Shown piece after piece: positions 46,478-55,864 of a stretch of 64,000 nucleotides of DNA (positions are counted from its first letter, which is position 1; every line of letters begins with the position of its first letter). Source of the stretch: Devosia rhodophyticola (lineage in GTDB: Bacteria; Pseudomonadota; Alphaproteobacteria; Rhizobiales; Devosiaceae). The position numbers were made by a program, and so were the translations under genes. The notes under the pieces were generated by a model, which did not search any database, was not told the DNA's origin, and was given only the letters and a program-made list of their open reading frames with translations. The stretch is from assembly GCF_028816475.1 (NCBI RefSeq), contig NZ_CP118247.1:62001-126000 (forward strand), written 5' to 3'.

Positions 46478-47695
46478 ATGGCAGCAACAATTGAAGGTCA
46501 ACCAAGGCGCCAGCCAGTGCCGCGCGGCATAGCGCGCACCGGGCCAGTCCTGTTTTCCTATGGATTTCGGCCGTTTTTTCTGACGGCTGGTTTATGGGCA
46601 ATTGCCGCGATGGGGCTGTGGATTGGCGCCCTGATCCTCGACTGGCCGGTCGGTGGAAGTTTTGGGGCGCCCAACTGGCACGCCCACGAAATGCTGTTTG
46701 GATATACGTCGGCGGCACTTGCAGGTTTTTTGCTAACGGCGGTGCCAAACTGGACCGGCAGGTTGCCGGTTTCGGGTACCCCACTAATAGGTTTGTTTTC
46801 CGTTTGGATAGCCGGGCGACTGGCAATGCTTTGGCCAGATGCGCTGCCGCCTTATTTCGCTGTGGTTATCGATGCAGCATTTTTGCCCTTGCTGCTGGCA
46901 ATTTGTGCGCGTGAAATCGTTGCCGGACGTAAGTGGAAGGATGTCAAAATCCTGGCTGGTGTCGGGGCGTTGGCACTGGCCAACATTGGCTACCATGCCG
47001 TGGCCGCCAACGGTGGCGACATTGGCATGGCCAACCGGGCGGCCATCAGCGCCTACATCATGCTGATCAGCATCATGGGTGGACGGGTTGTTCCCAGCTT
47101 TACCCGCAACTGGCTGGCGAAACGGGGCAAGACCGCCCTGCCCGCGCCTTTCTCCCGATTTGATACCGTTGTGTTGCTAATCGCTTTGCTGGCGCTGATC
47201 GGTTGGACGGTTGCCCCAGATGCAGTTTGGGTTGCGGCACTGGCCGCAACTGCGGGCGTATTGCATGGTATTCGGCTGGCGCGGTGGCGCGGTTGGAAAA
47301 CCTGGGGCGAAAAACTGGTGTCGGTTCTCCATGTCGGCTACAGCTTTGTTCCGTTAGGATTTTTTGGCATTACTCTAGCCCAGATGGGTTGGCTAAACGC
47401 CATTTCGGCCTTGCATCTTTTCACTGTGGGAGCGATCGGGGTGATGACGCTGGCCGTCATGACACGCGCAACACGTGGGCACACGGGTCTGCCGCTGGCA
47501 GCCTCAAAAACCACAGCCATCAGCTACGGCCTGTTAATTCTCGCCGCAATCGCCCGTCCGCTGGTTGATGTCTGGCCAGACCTGACCGTGGAGCTATTGG
47601 CAATCGCCGGCACTTTCTGGATTCTTGCATTTGTACTCTACGCACTGGAATACGCGCCGATCCTCCTTCGGCGTCGAAGGGAACGCGGCGAATAG
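46478..47695 (+). CDS. nnrS: NnrS membrane protein
   Basis: A 405-residue haem- and copper-containing membrane protein with about twelve hydrophobic segments. It protects against nitrosative stress and is usually part of the NnrR regulon. Motifs visible are FRPFFLTAGLWAIAAMG, NWHAHEMLFGYTSAALAGFL, MGGRVVPSFTRNWL and a late SALHLFTVGAIGVMTLAVM then RATRGHTG, with the usual conserved histidines. It is preceded by the NnrR-type box. Confidence 0.92.
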   Translation: MAATIEGQPRRQPVPRGIARTGPVLFSYGFRPFFLTAGLWAIAAMGLWIGALILDWPVGGSFGAPNWHAHEMLFGYTSAALAGFLLTAVPNWTGRLPVSGTPLIGLFSVWIAGRLAMLWPDALPPYFAVVIDAAFLPLLLAICAREIVAGRKWKDVKILAGVGALALANIGYHAVAANGGDIGMANRAAISAYIMLISIMGGRVVPSFTRNWLAKRGKTALPAPFSRFDTVVLLIALLALIGWTVAPDAVWVAALAATAGVLHGIRLARWRGWKTWGEKLVSVLHVGYSFVPLGFFGITLAQMGWLNAISALHLFTVGAIGVMTLAVMTRATRGHTGLPLAASKTTAISYGLLILAAIARPLVDVWPDLTVELLAIAGTFWILAFVLYALEYAPILLRRRRERGE

Positions 47696-48133
47696 GGAGC
47701 AATCAATCATTTCGGATTTTTTTGGAATGCGCAGATTGGTCTGATCAAGACCAGCCTCGATTGATTCAAGTTTATAGCTGGTCGGGCGCTGCCGACGAAC
47801 AATCCGAACCTCCGGTCTAAGCAGCTTTTTCCTGCTCGCAAATATTGGGCAGCAGGAACAAGCCGTAGAGAAACAGAGGTGTTACCAATAACACCGGCGC
47901 TAGAAACATGAGCGGTGACGGCTGAGGCACCGCCTCGCCCCGAGGCCGCACCGTATTTCGTACAGCGCCCAAAAGCATGAATGTCGCGGCATCCTAAAGT
48001 CCATGGAAAATGATTAAGGGCAGAATGGAGCGTTAGATGGCCATCCCACAACTCGATCTGCCGCGCGCGAAATTTTCTGATAGAACCACTTGCAACGCGT
48101 GCCAAACCGGTTCGGCCGCGAAGTGTTGGGAGT
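47696..48133. other. Gene-poor gap with hairpins and a small membrane-peptide ORF
   Basis: This 438-bp stretch has no convincing full gene. It contains the possible remnant at 47817-47978. It also has two perfect hairpins (TGGTCT/AGACCA at 47737-47753 and GGTGTTA/TAACACC at 47878-47895). I see no clear promoter or terminator. Confidence 0.5.
47817..47978 (-). pseudogene. Possible remnant of a membrane protein
   Basis: A 53-codon frame with a basic, Pro-rich start (RNTVRPRGEAVPQPSPL) ends in a hydrophobic segment (MFLAPVLLVTPLFLYGLFLL) and the tail PNICEQEKAA. No ribosome site precedes it. The pattern recalls the end of a NuoM/MnhA-like antiporter subunit, but this is a guess. It could be a small membrane peptide or chance. 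Confidence 0.25.
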
Positions 48134-48139
48134 TTGTCT

Positions 48140-50530
48140 TTGGCCGCCGCCAATATCCGTCGAATTTTGCCATTTTCTAACATTGTCCCTGCGCGCACGC
48201 TAATCGCCCTGGTGCTGGTTTTGGCGTTGGTATTGGCGCTGAGCACTGGTTCACGGGCTCAAAGCACGTTTGAGGGCCAGGTGGCTGCCTGGGATCGGGT
48301 CGCTTCGCGCGCTGAAGATGTGTTGCAGCAGGCGCAGGCCTCCAGCCAAGCGTTAGAAATCCTGCGGCTCGAGGTAGCCGAGCAGCGAGCAGAGGCGCAA
48401 GCTATTGTCGAGCGTGGCAGCGTTTCGGTGCGCAGTCTACGCGCCCAGATGGCCACGTTGGGCCCGGCCCCTGCCGATAGCGAGACCGAAGCCGAGGCGA
48501 TCGCTGCTCAGCGCTCTGCTTTGCGCGATAAAATAGCGGCAGCAAATGCCCCCGTTCTGGCCGCACAGCAGGCCTACGAGCGAGCGGAAGTCATCATCAA
48601 GGAAATCGATATTCTCGTGCGCTCCGGCATTTACGAGGAACTGCTGAACCGGGTGCCCTCGCCGCTATTTCCCGGCAATTGGGTGCTCGCCGTCCAGGAA
48701 ATGGGTTCCTATTTCGGCGTTTTGGGGCGTGAGGCGCAACAAGGGCTAAGCCGAGCTGATCGGTCCGCGCGGTTTTTTGGCCAGTTACCTGCCGCCCTGA
48801 CACTTGGCGCTGCGGGCCTATTGGTCCTTTTGGTCTTCTTTCCGTTCGTGCAACGGCGGTTGGACAGGCACTTGCTGAGGGCCACCAAGACCTCACGGCT
48901 GGTGGGCGGACTGGCACGGACAATCCGGCTAGTCGTGCCATTGATTGGCGGCGAGCTTTTGGCCATTGCGATCCTGGTGCTGCAGCTGGACAGCTTTGGC
49001 GCGCGCAATTTGCTCGTCCTCTTGCCCGTTCTGCCAATATTGATCGTTCTGGCCTATTGGCTCAGCCATCTGGTTTTTGCACCAAATCTTCCAAAATTTC
49101 GCCTGGTTGCAATGGGTGACGACCAAGCACGTCGCGGATTCTGGTGGGCGACGGCGCTGGGCCCGGTGCTGGCCATCGAATCAGTTGTTGAGAGCGTACA
49201 GACGGACTTCGCATTTTCAGATGGTGCTAGCTCGGTTCTGTCAAGTCTGGTGGTTCTGGGCGGCGCTGCCATTTTATGGCAGTTGGCAGCGGTGCTATTG
49301 CAAGGCAATGCGGAGAGCGAGGATCGCCCCTCGGCGGAGGGCGACGTCAATTTTTCCGCGCTGGTTGCCCGGCTGTTGCAGGTTATTTCGCTGGTCGCTA
49401 CTGTTTGTGTGCTGTTGGGATATGTGCAGCTTTCAAAGCAGTTCTTTATTCCCGCCATTCTCTCGCTGGGGCTGATTGCCTTTGGCATGACGTTGCACAG
49501 AACGCTGGTATCGGGACCCGGCTCATTGCTCGGCACGCGTTTACACAATGATCAGCTGACGACTTTGCTACCAATATTGGTGGCAATGGTCCTTGCCATC
49601 GCATCCCTGCCCCTGCTCGCCCTCATTTGGGGCGCACGCGTAGCCGATCTTTCCGAGTTTTGGATCCTGATTACCCAAGGCGTCGACATTGGCGGTATTC
49701 GGTTGTCGCTCAACGGCGTTGTACTACTGATTATTGTTTTTGGCATTGGCCTAGTGATTACCCAATGGTTGCAATTGGTGTTTCGAACCAGTGTCTTGTC
49801 GAAAACGCAAATAGATGCAGGTGCGCGTAATGCGGTCGTTACCGGAGTTGGCTACTGCGGCATCACGATTTCGGCGGTGGCGGCCATTGCGGCAGCCGGA
49901 CTGGATCTGTCCAATCTCGCTATAGTCGCAGGCGCCTTGTCGGTGGGCATCGGGTTTGGACTTCAAGCGATTGTTTCTAACTTTGTCTCAGGCATAATCT
50001 TGCTGATTGAACGACCCGTTAAACAAGGCGACTGGATCGAGGTATCGGGTTATTCCGGCATTGTGCGCAAGATTGCGGTTCGTTCGACGCGGATCGAGAC
50101 CTTTGATCGCCACGATGTCATTGTGCCCAATTCCGATCTCATTACCGGCACGGTAAAAAACATGACGCTGTCGTCCAACGTTGGGCGTGTAATCCTACAG
50201 ATTGGGGTCGCTTATGGTAGCGAAGTGGAGGCAGTCAAAACTGTGCTGGAGTCCGCTGCCCATGCACACAAATTGGTAATGAGTTATCCTGAGCCGTTGG
50301 TTCTGTTCAAGGATCTGGGTGCAAGTTCGCTCGATTTCGAGTTGCGCTGCTTCATCAGTGATGTCAGCTCCACTCTAAATGTTCGCTCAGATTTGCTATT
50401 TGATATTTATGCAAAGCTTTCCGAGGCAGGAATCGAGATTCCATTCCCGCGTCAAGACATCACCATTCGCAATGTCGGCGAACTGAAGAACACAATTGCA
50501 CTGGCCCAGTCAAATCAAACTGACGAATAG
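48140..50530 (+). CDS. DUF3772/MscS-type mechanosensitive channel
   Basis: A 796-residue protein: signal peptide (ending near GSRAQ), a periplasmic coiled domain (about 40-150, DUF3772 type), then around ten membrane segments. The C-terminal MscS core has AGALSVGIGFGLQAIVSNFV, SGIILLIERPVKQGDWIEV and the beta domain with HDVIVPNSDLITGTVKN. Such channels release solutes on osmotic downshock. I prefer TTG at 48140, with GGGAG 7 bases upstream, over TTG at 48134. It is followed by a BCCT transporter on the same strand. Confidence 0.9.
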   Translation: MAAANIRRILPFSNIVPARTLIALVLVLALVLALSTGSRAQSTFEGQVAAWDRVASRAEDVLQQAQASSQALEILRLEVAEQRAEAQAIVERGSVSVRSLRAQMATLGPAPADSETEAEAIAAQRSALRDKIAAANAPVLAAQQAYERAEVIIKEIDILVRSGIYEELLNRVPSPLFPGNWVLAVQEMGSYFGVLGREAQQGLSRADRSARFFGQLPAALTLGAAGLLVLLVFFPFVQRRLDRHLLRATKTSRLVGGLARTIRLVVPLIGGELLAIAILVLQLDSFGARNLLVLLPVLPILIVLAYWLSHLVFAPNLPKFRLVAMGDDQARRGFWWATALGPVLAIESVVESVQTDFAFSDGASSVLSSLVVLGGAAILWQLAAVLLQGNAESEDRPSAEGDVNFSALVARLLQVISLVATVCVLLGYVQLSKQFFIPAILSLGLIAFGMTLHRTLVSGPGSLLGTRLHNDQLTTLLPILVAMVLAIASLPLLALIWGARVADLSEFWILITQGVDIGGIRLSLNGVVLLIIVFGIGLVITQWLQLVFRTSVLSKTQIDAGARNAVVTGVGYCGITISAVAAIAAAGLDLSNLAIVAGALSVGIGFGLQAIVSNFVSGIILLIERPVKQGDWIEVSGYSGIVRKIAVRSTRIETFDRHDVIVPNSDLITGTVKNMTLSSNVGRVILQIGVAYGSEVEAVKTVLESAAHAHKLVMSYPEPLVLFKDLGASSLDFELRCFISDVSSTLNVRSDLLFDIYAKLSEAGIEIPFPRQDITIRNVGELKNTIALAQSNQTDE

Positions 50531-50805
50531 CTAATTGCCATTCACATCTTGATGACCAGGCCTTTGTAGATTCTGAAAAAGGCGTGCTGCGCTGCCTGCA
50601 AATCAATGGGATGATACTTGGGAATTTCAAAAGTATCCTGTTGATCGCAACCGCCAAATCCCCGGTGTTTCGCGCCACTTGTCCCCAATAACAACGGCGC
50701 CGTTGGGCACCTAAGCCAATTTTATGTTAGTAATGAGCGGAGCCACTTCTTGAGACGTCAACGCCTGGTGGCGTTTAGCCTCGCAATTCAACTGCTGGAG
50801 AACCA

Positions 50806-52443
50806 ATGAGCATCGACAATGACGATCCGTCAGACGTCCGAGCCCCAGAGGGACCAACCGAAATTATCGAAACAGATTATGAGGTTGGGCAGGACAACTA
50901 TGTTCGAGAGACGGGCTGGCTCAAAGTCGATATCCACAATCCGGTTTTTCTGATTTCAGGACTGGCGATTGTTGGTTTTGTGATTCTTACGCTGTTCACC
51001 GGCCCCGTTGCGACCGATGCATTTGTCGGCCTGCGCGATTTCCTGACTGGCACTTTCGACTGGTTCTTCCTGTTGGCTGGCAACATCTTTGTTCTGGTAT
51101 GTGTCGGACTTCTTATCAGCCCCTTGGGGAAAATCCGGATCGGTGGCCGCGACGCCACCCCCGACTATTCCTATACCGGCTGGCTGGCGATGCTGTTTGC
51201 CGCTGGCATGGGCATCGGGTTGGTGTTTTACGGCGTCTCTGAACCCGTTTCACATTTTACGTCGTCCATGGGCGGCGTTCTCGCCGATGGCGGTGCGCGC
51301 ACGGATTGGGCCCCGCTAGGTGGCGCCATCGGCGATGCCGATGCGGCGCGACGCTTAGCGATGGCGGCTACCATTTTTCACTGGGGACTGCACCCTTGGG
51401 CGATCTACGCGGTCGTTGGTCTGTCGCTAGCGATATTTACATACAACAAGGGCCTACCGCTGACCATGCGGTCGATCTTCTATCCGCTGCTGGGCGAGCG
51501 CATCTGGGGCTGGCCCGGTCATATCATTGATGTTCTGGCCGTTTTCGCCACGCTATTCGGGTTGGCGACTTCACTCGGTATCGGGGCTGGCCAAGCCGAT
51601 GCTGGACTGGCGTTTCTGTTCGGCCTGCCGACGAATAATTTGACTATGGTGTTGCTAATCGCCGCCATAACCGGGGTGGCACTGGCATCAGTGCTTGCCG
51701 GCCTGGATGCCGGGGTGAAACGACTCTCCGAAATCAACATGGTGCTGGCAGGCGTACTGTTGTTGTTCGTGATTCTAGTTGGGCCGACGCTACAGATCCT
51801 GAGTGGCTTTTTTGCCAATCTGTGGTCCTACGCTAGCCATTTGCCAGCCCTTTCCAATCCCTTTGGCCGTACCGATGATAATTTCCGGCAGGGCTGGACC
51901 TCGTTCTACTGGGCTTGGTGGATTTCCTGGTCACCCTTTGTTGGCATGTTCATTGCGCGGGTCAGCCGTGGCCGTACGGTCCGCGAATTTCTGATCTGTG
52001 TGATGCTGGTCCCGGCCCTGGCCAGCGTACTTTGGATGACCACGTTTGGTGGGACGGCGATCAGCCAAATCGTCAACGACGGCTATCAGGCGGTAGCCGA
52101 CGCCAGCCTGGAACTGCAGCTCTTTGCAATGCTGGCGGCTCTGCCCCTCACCCAGATATCGTCGTTCGTGGGCATTGTGCTTGTTATCGTGTTCTTCGTG
52201 ACATCCTCGGATTCTGGCTCGTTGGTGATCGACACGATCACTGCGGGTGGCAAGCTTGACGCACCCGTTGGGCAACGCGTGTTTTGGGCCGGCTTTGAAG
52301 GCCTGGTTGCCATTGCCCTGCTGCTGGGAGGAGGCCTAGCCGCGCTGCAGGCGATGGCAGTCTCAACTGGCCTGCCATTCGCTGTCATTCTGCTGCTTGG
52401 CTGTGTGGCTTTGGTGAAGGGTCTGATCGCCGAACCGCGCTAA
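50806..52443 (+). CDS. BCCT family transporter (betaine/choline/carnitine type)
   Basis: A 545-residue, 12-helix carrier with a charged N-terminal tail. The unwound-helix Gly motif GMGIGLVFYGVSEP and the Trp-rich substrate box YWAWWISWSPFVGMFIARVS are both intact, as is SSDSGSL. These features mark a sodium-coupled glycine-betaine type porter for osmoprotection. The ATG is preceded by GGAG at 8 bases. The 275-base gap before it has palindromes (AACGGCGCCGTT at 50693-50704, AACGCC/GGCGTT at 50760-50775) but no clear promoter. Confidence 0.92.
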   Translation: MSIDNDDPSDVRAPEGPTEIIETDYEVGQDNYVRETGWLKVDIHNPVFLISGLAIVGFVILTLFTGPVATDAFVGLRDFLTGTFDWFFLLAGNIFVLVCVGLLISPLGKIRIGGRDATPDYSYTGWLAMLFAAGMGIGLVFYGVSEPVSHFTSSMGGVLADGGARTDWAPLGGAIGDADAARRLAMAATIFHWGLHPWAIYAVVGLSLAIFTYNKGLPLTMRSIFYPLLGERIWGWPGHIIDVLAVFATLFGLATSLGIGAGQADAGLAFLFGLPTNNLTMVLLIAAITGVALASVLAGLDAGVKRLSEINMVLAGVLLLFVILVGPTLQILSGFFANLWSYASHLPALSNPFGRTDDNFRQGWTSFYWAWWISWSPFVGMFIARVSRGRTVREFLICVMLVPALASVLWMTTFGGTAISQIVNDGYQAVADASLELQLFAMLAALPLTQISSFVGIVLVIVFFVTSSDSGSLVIDTITAGGKLDAPVGQRVFWAGFEGLVAIALLLGGGLAALQAMAVSTGLPFAVILLLGCVALVKGLIAEPR

Positions 52444-52508
52444 ACGATCGGTAATTTGGAAGCATCAACTCGCCGTCGGAAATCAAATGGCGAGGAATCT
52501 TCCAGCTC

Positions 52509-52544
52509 AAAAAATCTGTGCCCGCCAACTGTAAGGCGGGCACA
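52509..52544 (-). terminator. Strong terminator of the ABC/catabolic operon
   Basis: A perfect 10-bp stem (TGTGCCCGCC at 52517-52526 with 52535-52544) is followed on the minus strand by GATTTTTT. It lies about 190 bases past the ATPase stop and 66 bases past the convergent BCCT stop. The remainder of 52444-52732 holds no feature I can support. Confidence 0.85.
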
Positions 52545-52732
52545 TCCGATCCACGAGACGGCGGACGCCCAAACAGAACGAGGTAAGTGGTTCGCTCTTC
52601 TGTGCAACCGGCGATAGCAGGCGTTGCGCGCTTCCGGCTCAATGCGTTAGCACCAATGAAATCGGCGGCACTGATCCCGATCGGCGCGCAACGGCGGCCT
52701 TGGCCGTGCACGGCGCAATGCTTAAAAAGCGG

Positions 52733-53506
52733 CTATTGATGTCCGAGGATATCACCCAGGAATGCTTGAGCGCGTTCGTGCTTGGGATTGGAGAAGAACT
52801 CTTGCGGCGTCGCCTCCTCGAGGATTTCACCATCGGCCATAAACAGCACCCGGTCTGCAACCTGACGGGCAAAACCCATCTCGTGCGTAACGCAAATCAT
52901 CGTCATGCCGTCCCTGGCAAGCTCGATCATCGTGTCGAGAACCTCTTTCACCATTTCAGGATCGAGGGCGGATGTCGGTTCATCAAAGAGCATGGCTTTT
53001 GGCTCCATGCACAAGGCACGAGCAATGGCAACGCGTTGTTGCTGGCCGCCTGAGAGTTGAGCGGGATATTTTTCAGCCTGTTCCAGTATGTGGACGCGAT
53101 CAAGATATTTTCGCGCAGCCTTCTCCGCCTCATCACGCGGCATCTTCTTCACACGGCGCAACGCCAGAGAGCAATTGTCGATGATGCGGAGGTGCGGAAA
53201 CAAGTTGAAACTTTGGAAAACCATGCCAATGTCGCGCCGAACTCCTTCCACAGATTTTGCCGTTTCCCCCATGACGCGACCGTCGACAGTTACAGTTCCG
53301 CCACGAATTTTCTCAAGATGATTGATGCACCGGATCAGAGTCGACTTCCCGGAACCCGATGGGCCGCACAGGACGATTTTCTCGCCTTTGCGGACCGAAA
53401 GGTTGATATCCTTGAGGGCATGGAAGCCGCCATACCATTTGTCTACGTTCTTGAGCTCAATGAGAACTTTGCCCTCTGACGTAGGCAATTTTGACTTTGT
53501 GGGCAT
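52733..53506 (-). CDS. PAAT-type ABC transporter ATP-binding protein
   Basis: A 257-residue ATPase of the polar amino-acid importer family. Walker A GPSGSGKS is at 48-55, signature [15 protein letters not shown], Walker [14 protein letters not shown] and the switch [19 protein letters not shown] start it at 53506 ([20 protein letters not shown]); the open frame to 53602 overlaps the binding-protein gene. GGAAG stands 5 bases upstream. It is the last gene of the leftward operon. Confidence 0.93.
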   Translation of the reverse strand: MPTKSKLPTSEGKVLIELKNVDKWYGGFHALKDINLSVRKGEKIVLCGPSGSGKSTLIRCINHLEKIRGGTVTVDGRVMGETAKSVEGVRRDIGMVFQSFNLFPHLRIIDNCSLALRRVKKMPRDEAEKAARKYLDRVHILEQAEKYPAQLSGGQQQRVAIARALCMEPKAMLFDEPTSALDPEMVKEVLDTMIELARDGMTMICVTHEMGFARQVADRVLFMADGEILEEATPQEFFSNPKHERAQAFLGDILGHQ

Positions 53507-53535
53507 GGCGACTTCCAGTTTGTGGTTGTTCAGGC

Positions 53536-54366
53536 CTATGGGACGGTGAAAGACACGCCTTCGACGGGCGCCTCGAACTTTGGCTGGTCCAGCTTGAACC
53601 ATTTTTGGTACAGCGTTTCCATCGTGCCGTCGGCTTTGAGGCCTTCGATGAATTCGTTTACCGTCGCGTTGATCGTCTTATCTCCCAGAATGGTGCCGAC
53701 GCCTTTGTAGTTCGTCGCCAAAACAATCTTTTCTGCAAACTTGCCGGGCGCAGCCTCATCAATGCGCTTGATCGCGAATTGGGTCGTTCCGATTGCGTCG
53801 ACCTGGCCGGATAGCAGCGCCTGGATGGTCGAGGAGTCGTCGTCAAAACTCAACATTTTGGCGTCTGGCGCAACGTTCGGCAGCGTGTTTTCCTGCGTGC
53901 TACCTTTGGGTACACCAACCGTCAACTTATCGAGGTCAGCGAAGCTTGCAATTTTGGTGTCGATCGGCGCAATAACGGGCATGCTGTCCTCGGCATAAGG
54001 AATGCTGTATTGCAACGACTTCGCGCGTTCCGCGCTGATGCCAAGCGTTGCGAACAATGCGTCGACCTTTCCCGTCTGCAGGGCGGCGATGCGGTTCTGG
54101 TTGGTGACCACAACCAGTTTGAGATCCACTCCAAGGTATTTGGCAAATAGTTGCGACAAGTCGGCGTCGTAACCATCATTATTGCCGGTCGAATCCAGGA
54201 ACCCGAATGGTGGATTGTCTCCCTGGATTCCGATGACGATGGTGCCGCGATCCTTGATGTTGTCGAGCGTGTCGGCGGCGGCGGGATTGACGCCGAGAAT
54301 TCCTACCATGGCGAAAACAGCCACGGCACTCCCGAATGCTCGTCGCGAAATACTGGTCATCTTCAT
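53536..54366 (-). CDS. PAAT-type solute-binding protein, atypical ligand site
   Basis: A 276-residue precursor with a signal sequence ([18 protein letters not shown], cleavage near AAA-DTL). Family motifs include [42 protein letters not shown] and [11 protein letters not shown]. The Arg that binds the carboxylate (ISAER) is present. In the second lobe [11 protein letters not shown] has Thr where amino-acid binders keep an Asp (VDAxxxD) for the alpha-amino group. The ligand is therefore probably not a plain amino acid. The ATG at 54366 has GAGGAG 7 bases upstream. Confidence 0.88.
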   Translation of the reverse strand: MKMTSISRRAFGSAVAVFAMVGILGVNPAAADTLDNIKDRGTIVIGIQGDNPPFGFLDSTGNNDGYDADLSQLFAKYLGVDLKLVVVTNQNRIAALQTGKVDALFATLGISAERAKSLQYSIPYAEDSMPVIAPIDTKIASFADLDKLTVGVPKGSTQENTLPNVAPDAKMLSFDDDSSTIQALLSGQVDAIGTTQFAIKRIDEAAPGKFAEKIVLATNYKGVGTILGDKTINATVNEFIEGLKADGTMETLYQKWFKLDQPKFEAPVEGVSFTVP

Positions 54367-54468
54367 TTTCAGTCTCCTCAGTTGAACACGTAGTATGCAG
54401 CGGTTGCTGCTCTTCGCTGTCTGGACCCCAAACAGCATCAGATGGCGCGGTCTCCTCCGACCGATACG

Positions 54469-55116
54469 CTAGCGGCCAAGTGACATCTTCTTCTCCATCG
54501 CACTTCCGAATATCGACATTGGCCAACAAACGAAAAAGTAGATTACCCCGACGATCCCGTAGACCAGCAGCGGCTGGAGGAGCAGGTTCGAGACGATCTG
54601 CCCGGCGCGCGCAAGTTCCACAAAACCAACGATTGCGGCGAGCGATGTTCCTTTGGTGAGCTGAACTGCGAAACCAATCGTCGCGGGCAGGGAAATTTTG
54701 AGCGCTTGTGGAAGTATTACGTCCCGCATGCGCGACACATAACCGATCGCAAGCGCATTTGAGGCTTCCGTCTGTCCGGCAGGAAGCGACTGGATCGTCC
54801 CACGCCAGATATCGCCCAGAAAGGCGCTAGCGTGTGCTGTGTATGCAATTGACACTGCCAGCCAAGCGTCGATGCTAAATTGCATCAGGGCCAGGCCGTA
54901 GTAGATGACGAAGAGTTGCATCAGCAACGGCGTACCCTGAAAGAGTGCAATGTAGGTTGCGGCCGCCCTGCGAATGATGGCTACCCGGCTAACGCGAGCA
55001 AGAGCGATCGCAAGCCCGATGATGCCACCACCAACAAAGCTGATGGCCGTCAGCAAGACAGTCCATTTTAGCCCTTGAAGGAGGAAGAACATTTCGGGAA
55101 TGCCAAAATCGTGCAT
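54469..55116 (-). CDS. PAAT-type ABC permease
   Basis: A 215-residue membrane protein with about five helices and the EAA loop QTEASNALAIGYVSRMRDVI then LPQALKIS, which docks the ATPase. The N-terminus MHDFGIPEMFFLLQGLKWTV is typical of HisM/ArtQ-type permeases. It pairs with the permease encoded 9 bases upstream. The gap of 102 bases to the binding-protein gene is unremarkable. Confidence 0.92.
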   Translation of the reverse strand: MHDFGIPEMFFLLQGLKWTVLLTAISFVGGGIIGLAIALARVSRVAIIRRAAATYIALFQGTPLLMQLFVIYYGLALMQFSIDAWLAVSIAYTAHASAFLGDIWRGTIQSLPAGQTEASNALAIGYVSRMRDVILPQALKISLPATIGFAVQLTKGTSLAAIVGFVELARAGQIVSNLLLQPLLVYGIVGVIYFFVCWPMSIFGSAMEKKMSLGR

Positions 55117-55125
55117 CTATTCCAC

Positions 55126-55785
55126 TCACTGATTGGGATAGCTGAACAAACGGCGGCCAAGCATCGAAAGCGTGGTCATCATCAGCCATGAAATCACCAG
55201 GTAGAGGCCGGTGATCGTGAAATAAACCTCGAAACTGCGGAATGTCTCAGACTCGATCCGTTGTGCGTAATGCGTCAACTCATTTGCCGATATCGACGAG
55301 CAGACCGACGAAGTTAGGGTCAGCAGAATGAATTGCGACGTCAGCGCGGGATAAATTGCCCGGAGCGCAGGCACCATCACGATGTCGCCCAATATCTGAA
55401 ATTGCGACAAGCCAAGGGCAGCGCCTGCTTCAATCTGACCACGTGGAATCGATTCGACTCCGCCCCTGATGATTTCGATGGAGTACGCGCCTCCGTTTAT
55501 CGCGAGCGCGATGACGGCCGTCATTGTCGGGTCCATGCGAACGCCAATGAAGGGAAGGGCAAAAAACAAAAAGAAAATTTGCACCAGAAACGGCGTGTTT
55601 CGGATGACCTCCACGAAGATGCGGACTGGCACCAGAAATATCAGACGAGAAGAACGCTGTAGCGCAGCACCCAATAGGCCGATGCACAGCGCCAGAACAA
55701 TCCCAGCACACGACAATGCAAGCGTGGAGCCAACTCCATACACCAGGTCCTGCCAGCGATTGACCACGACGCTAAAGTCCAGCAT
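55126..55785 (-). CDS. PAAT-type ABC permease
   Basis: A 219-residue permease with RIFVEVIRNTPFLVQIFFLF and the EAA loop QIEAGAALGLSQFQILGDIV. I use the ATG at 55785; TTG at 55791 has a better spaced AGGGA site and is an alternative. The 79-base gap to the isomerase gene has no terminator, so transport and catabolic genes are probably one transcript. Confidence 0.9.
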   Translation of the reverse strand: MLDFSVVVNRWQDLVYGVGSTLALSCAGIVLALCIGLLGAALQRSSRLIFLVPVRIFVEVIRNTPFLVQIFFLFFALPFIGVRMDPTMTAVIALAINGGAYSIEIIRGGVESIPRGQIEAGAALGLSQFQILGDIVMVPALRAIYPALTSQFILLTLTSSVCSSISANELTHYAQRIESETFRSFEVYFTITGLYLVISWLMMTTLSMLGRRLFSYPNQ

Positions 55786-55864
55786 GTGCAACGGTCTTTC
55801 CCTTCAGCTATCTTTTTCAATCATCTTTGGCGCGACAGTCGCTCTTGGATTGGCGTTCGCCGAC

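Noticed and set aside
46350..46826. N-terminal extension of the DUF1858 gene
   Set aside because: The extension runs across the NnrR box and the start of nnrS; only the last 70 codons match the domain and have a ribosome site.
47707..48246. 179-residue minus-strand frame in the nnrS to channel gap
   Set aside because: It overlaps the channel gene's signal peptide, is rich in Arg and Ser, and has no recognisable domain.
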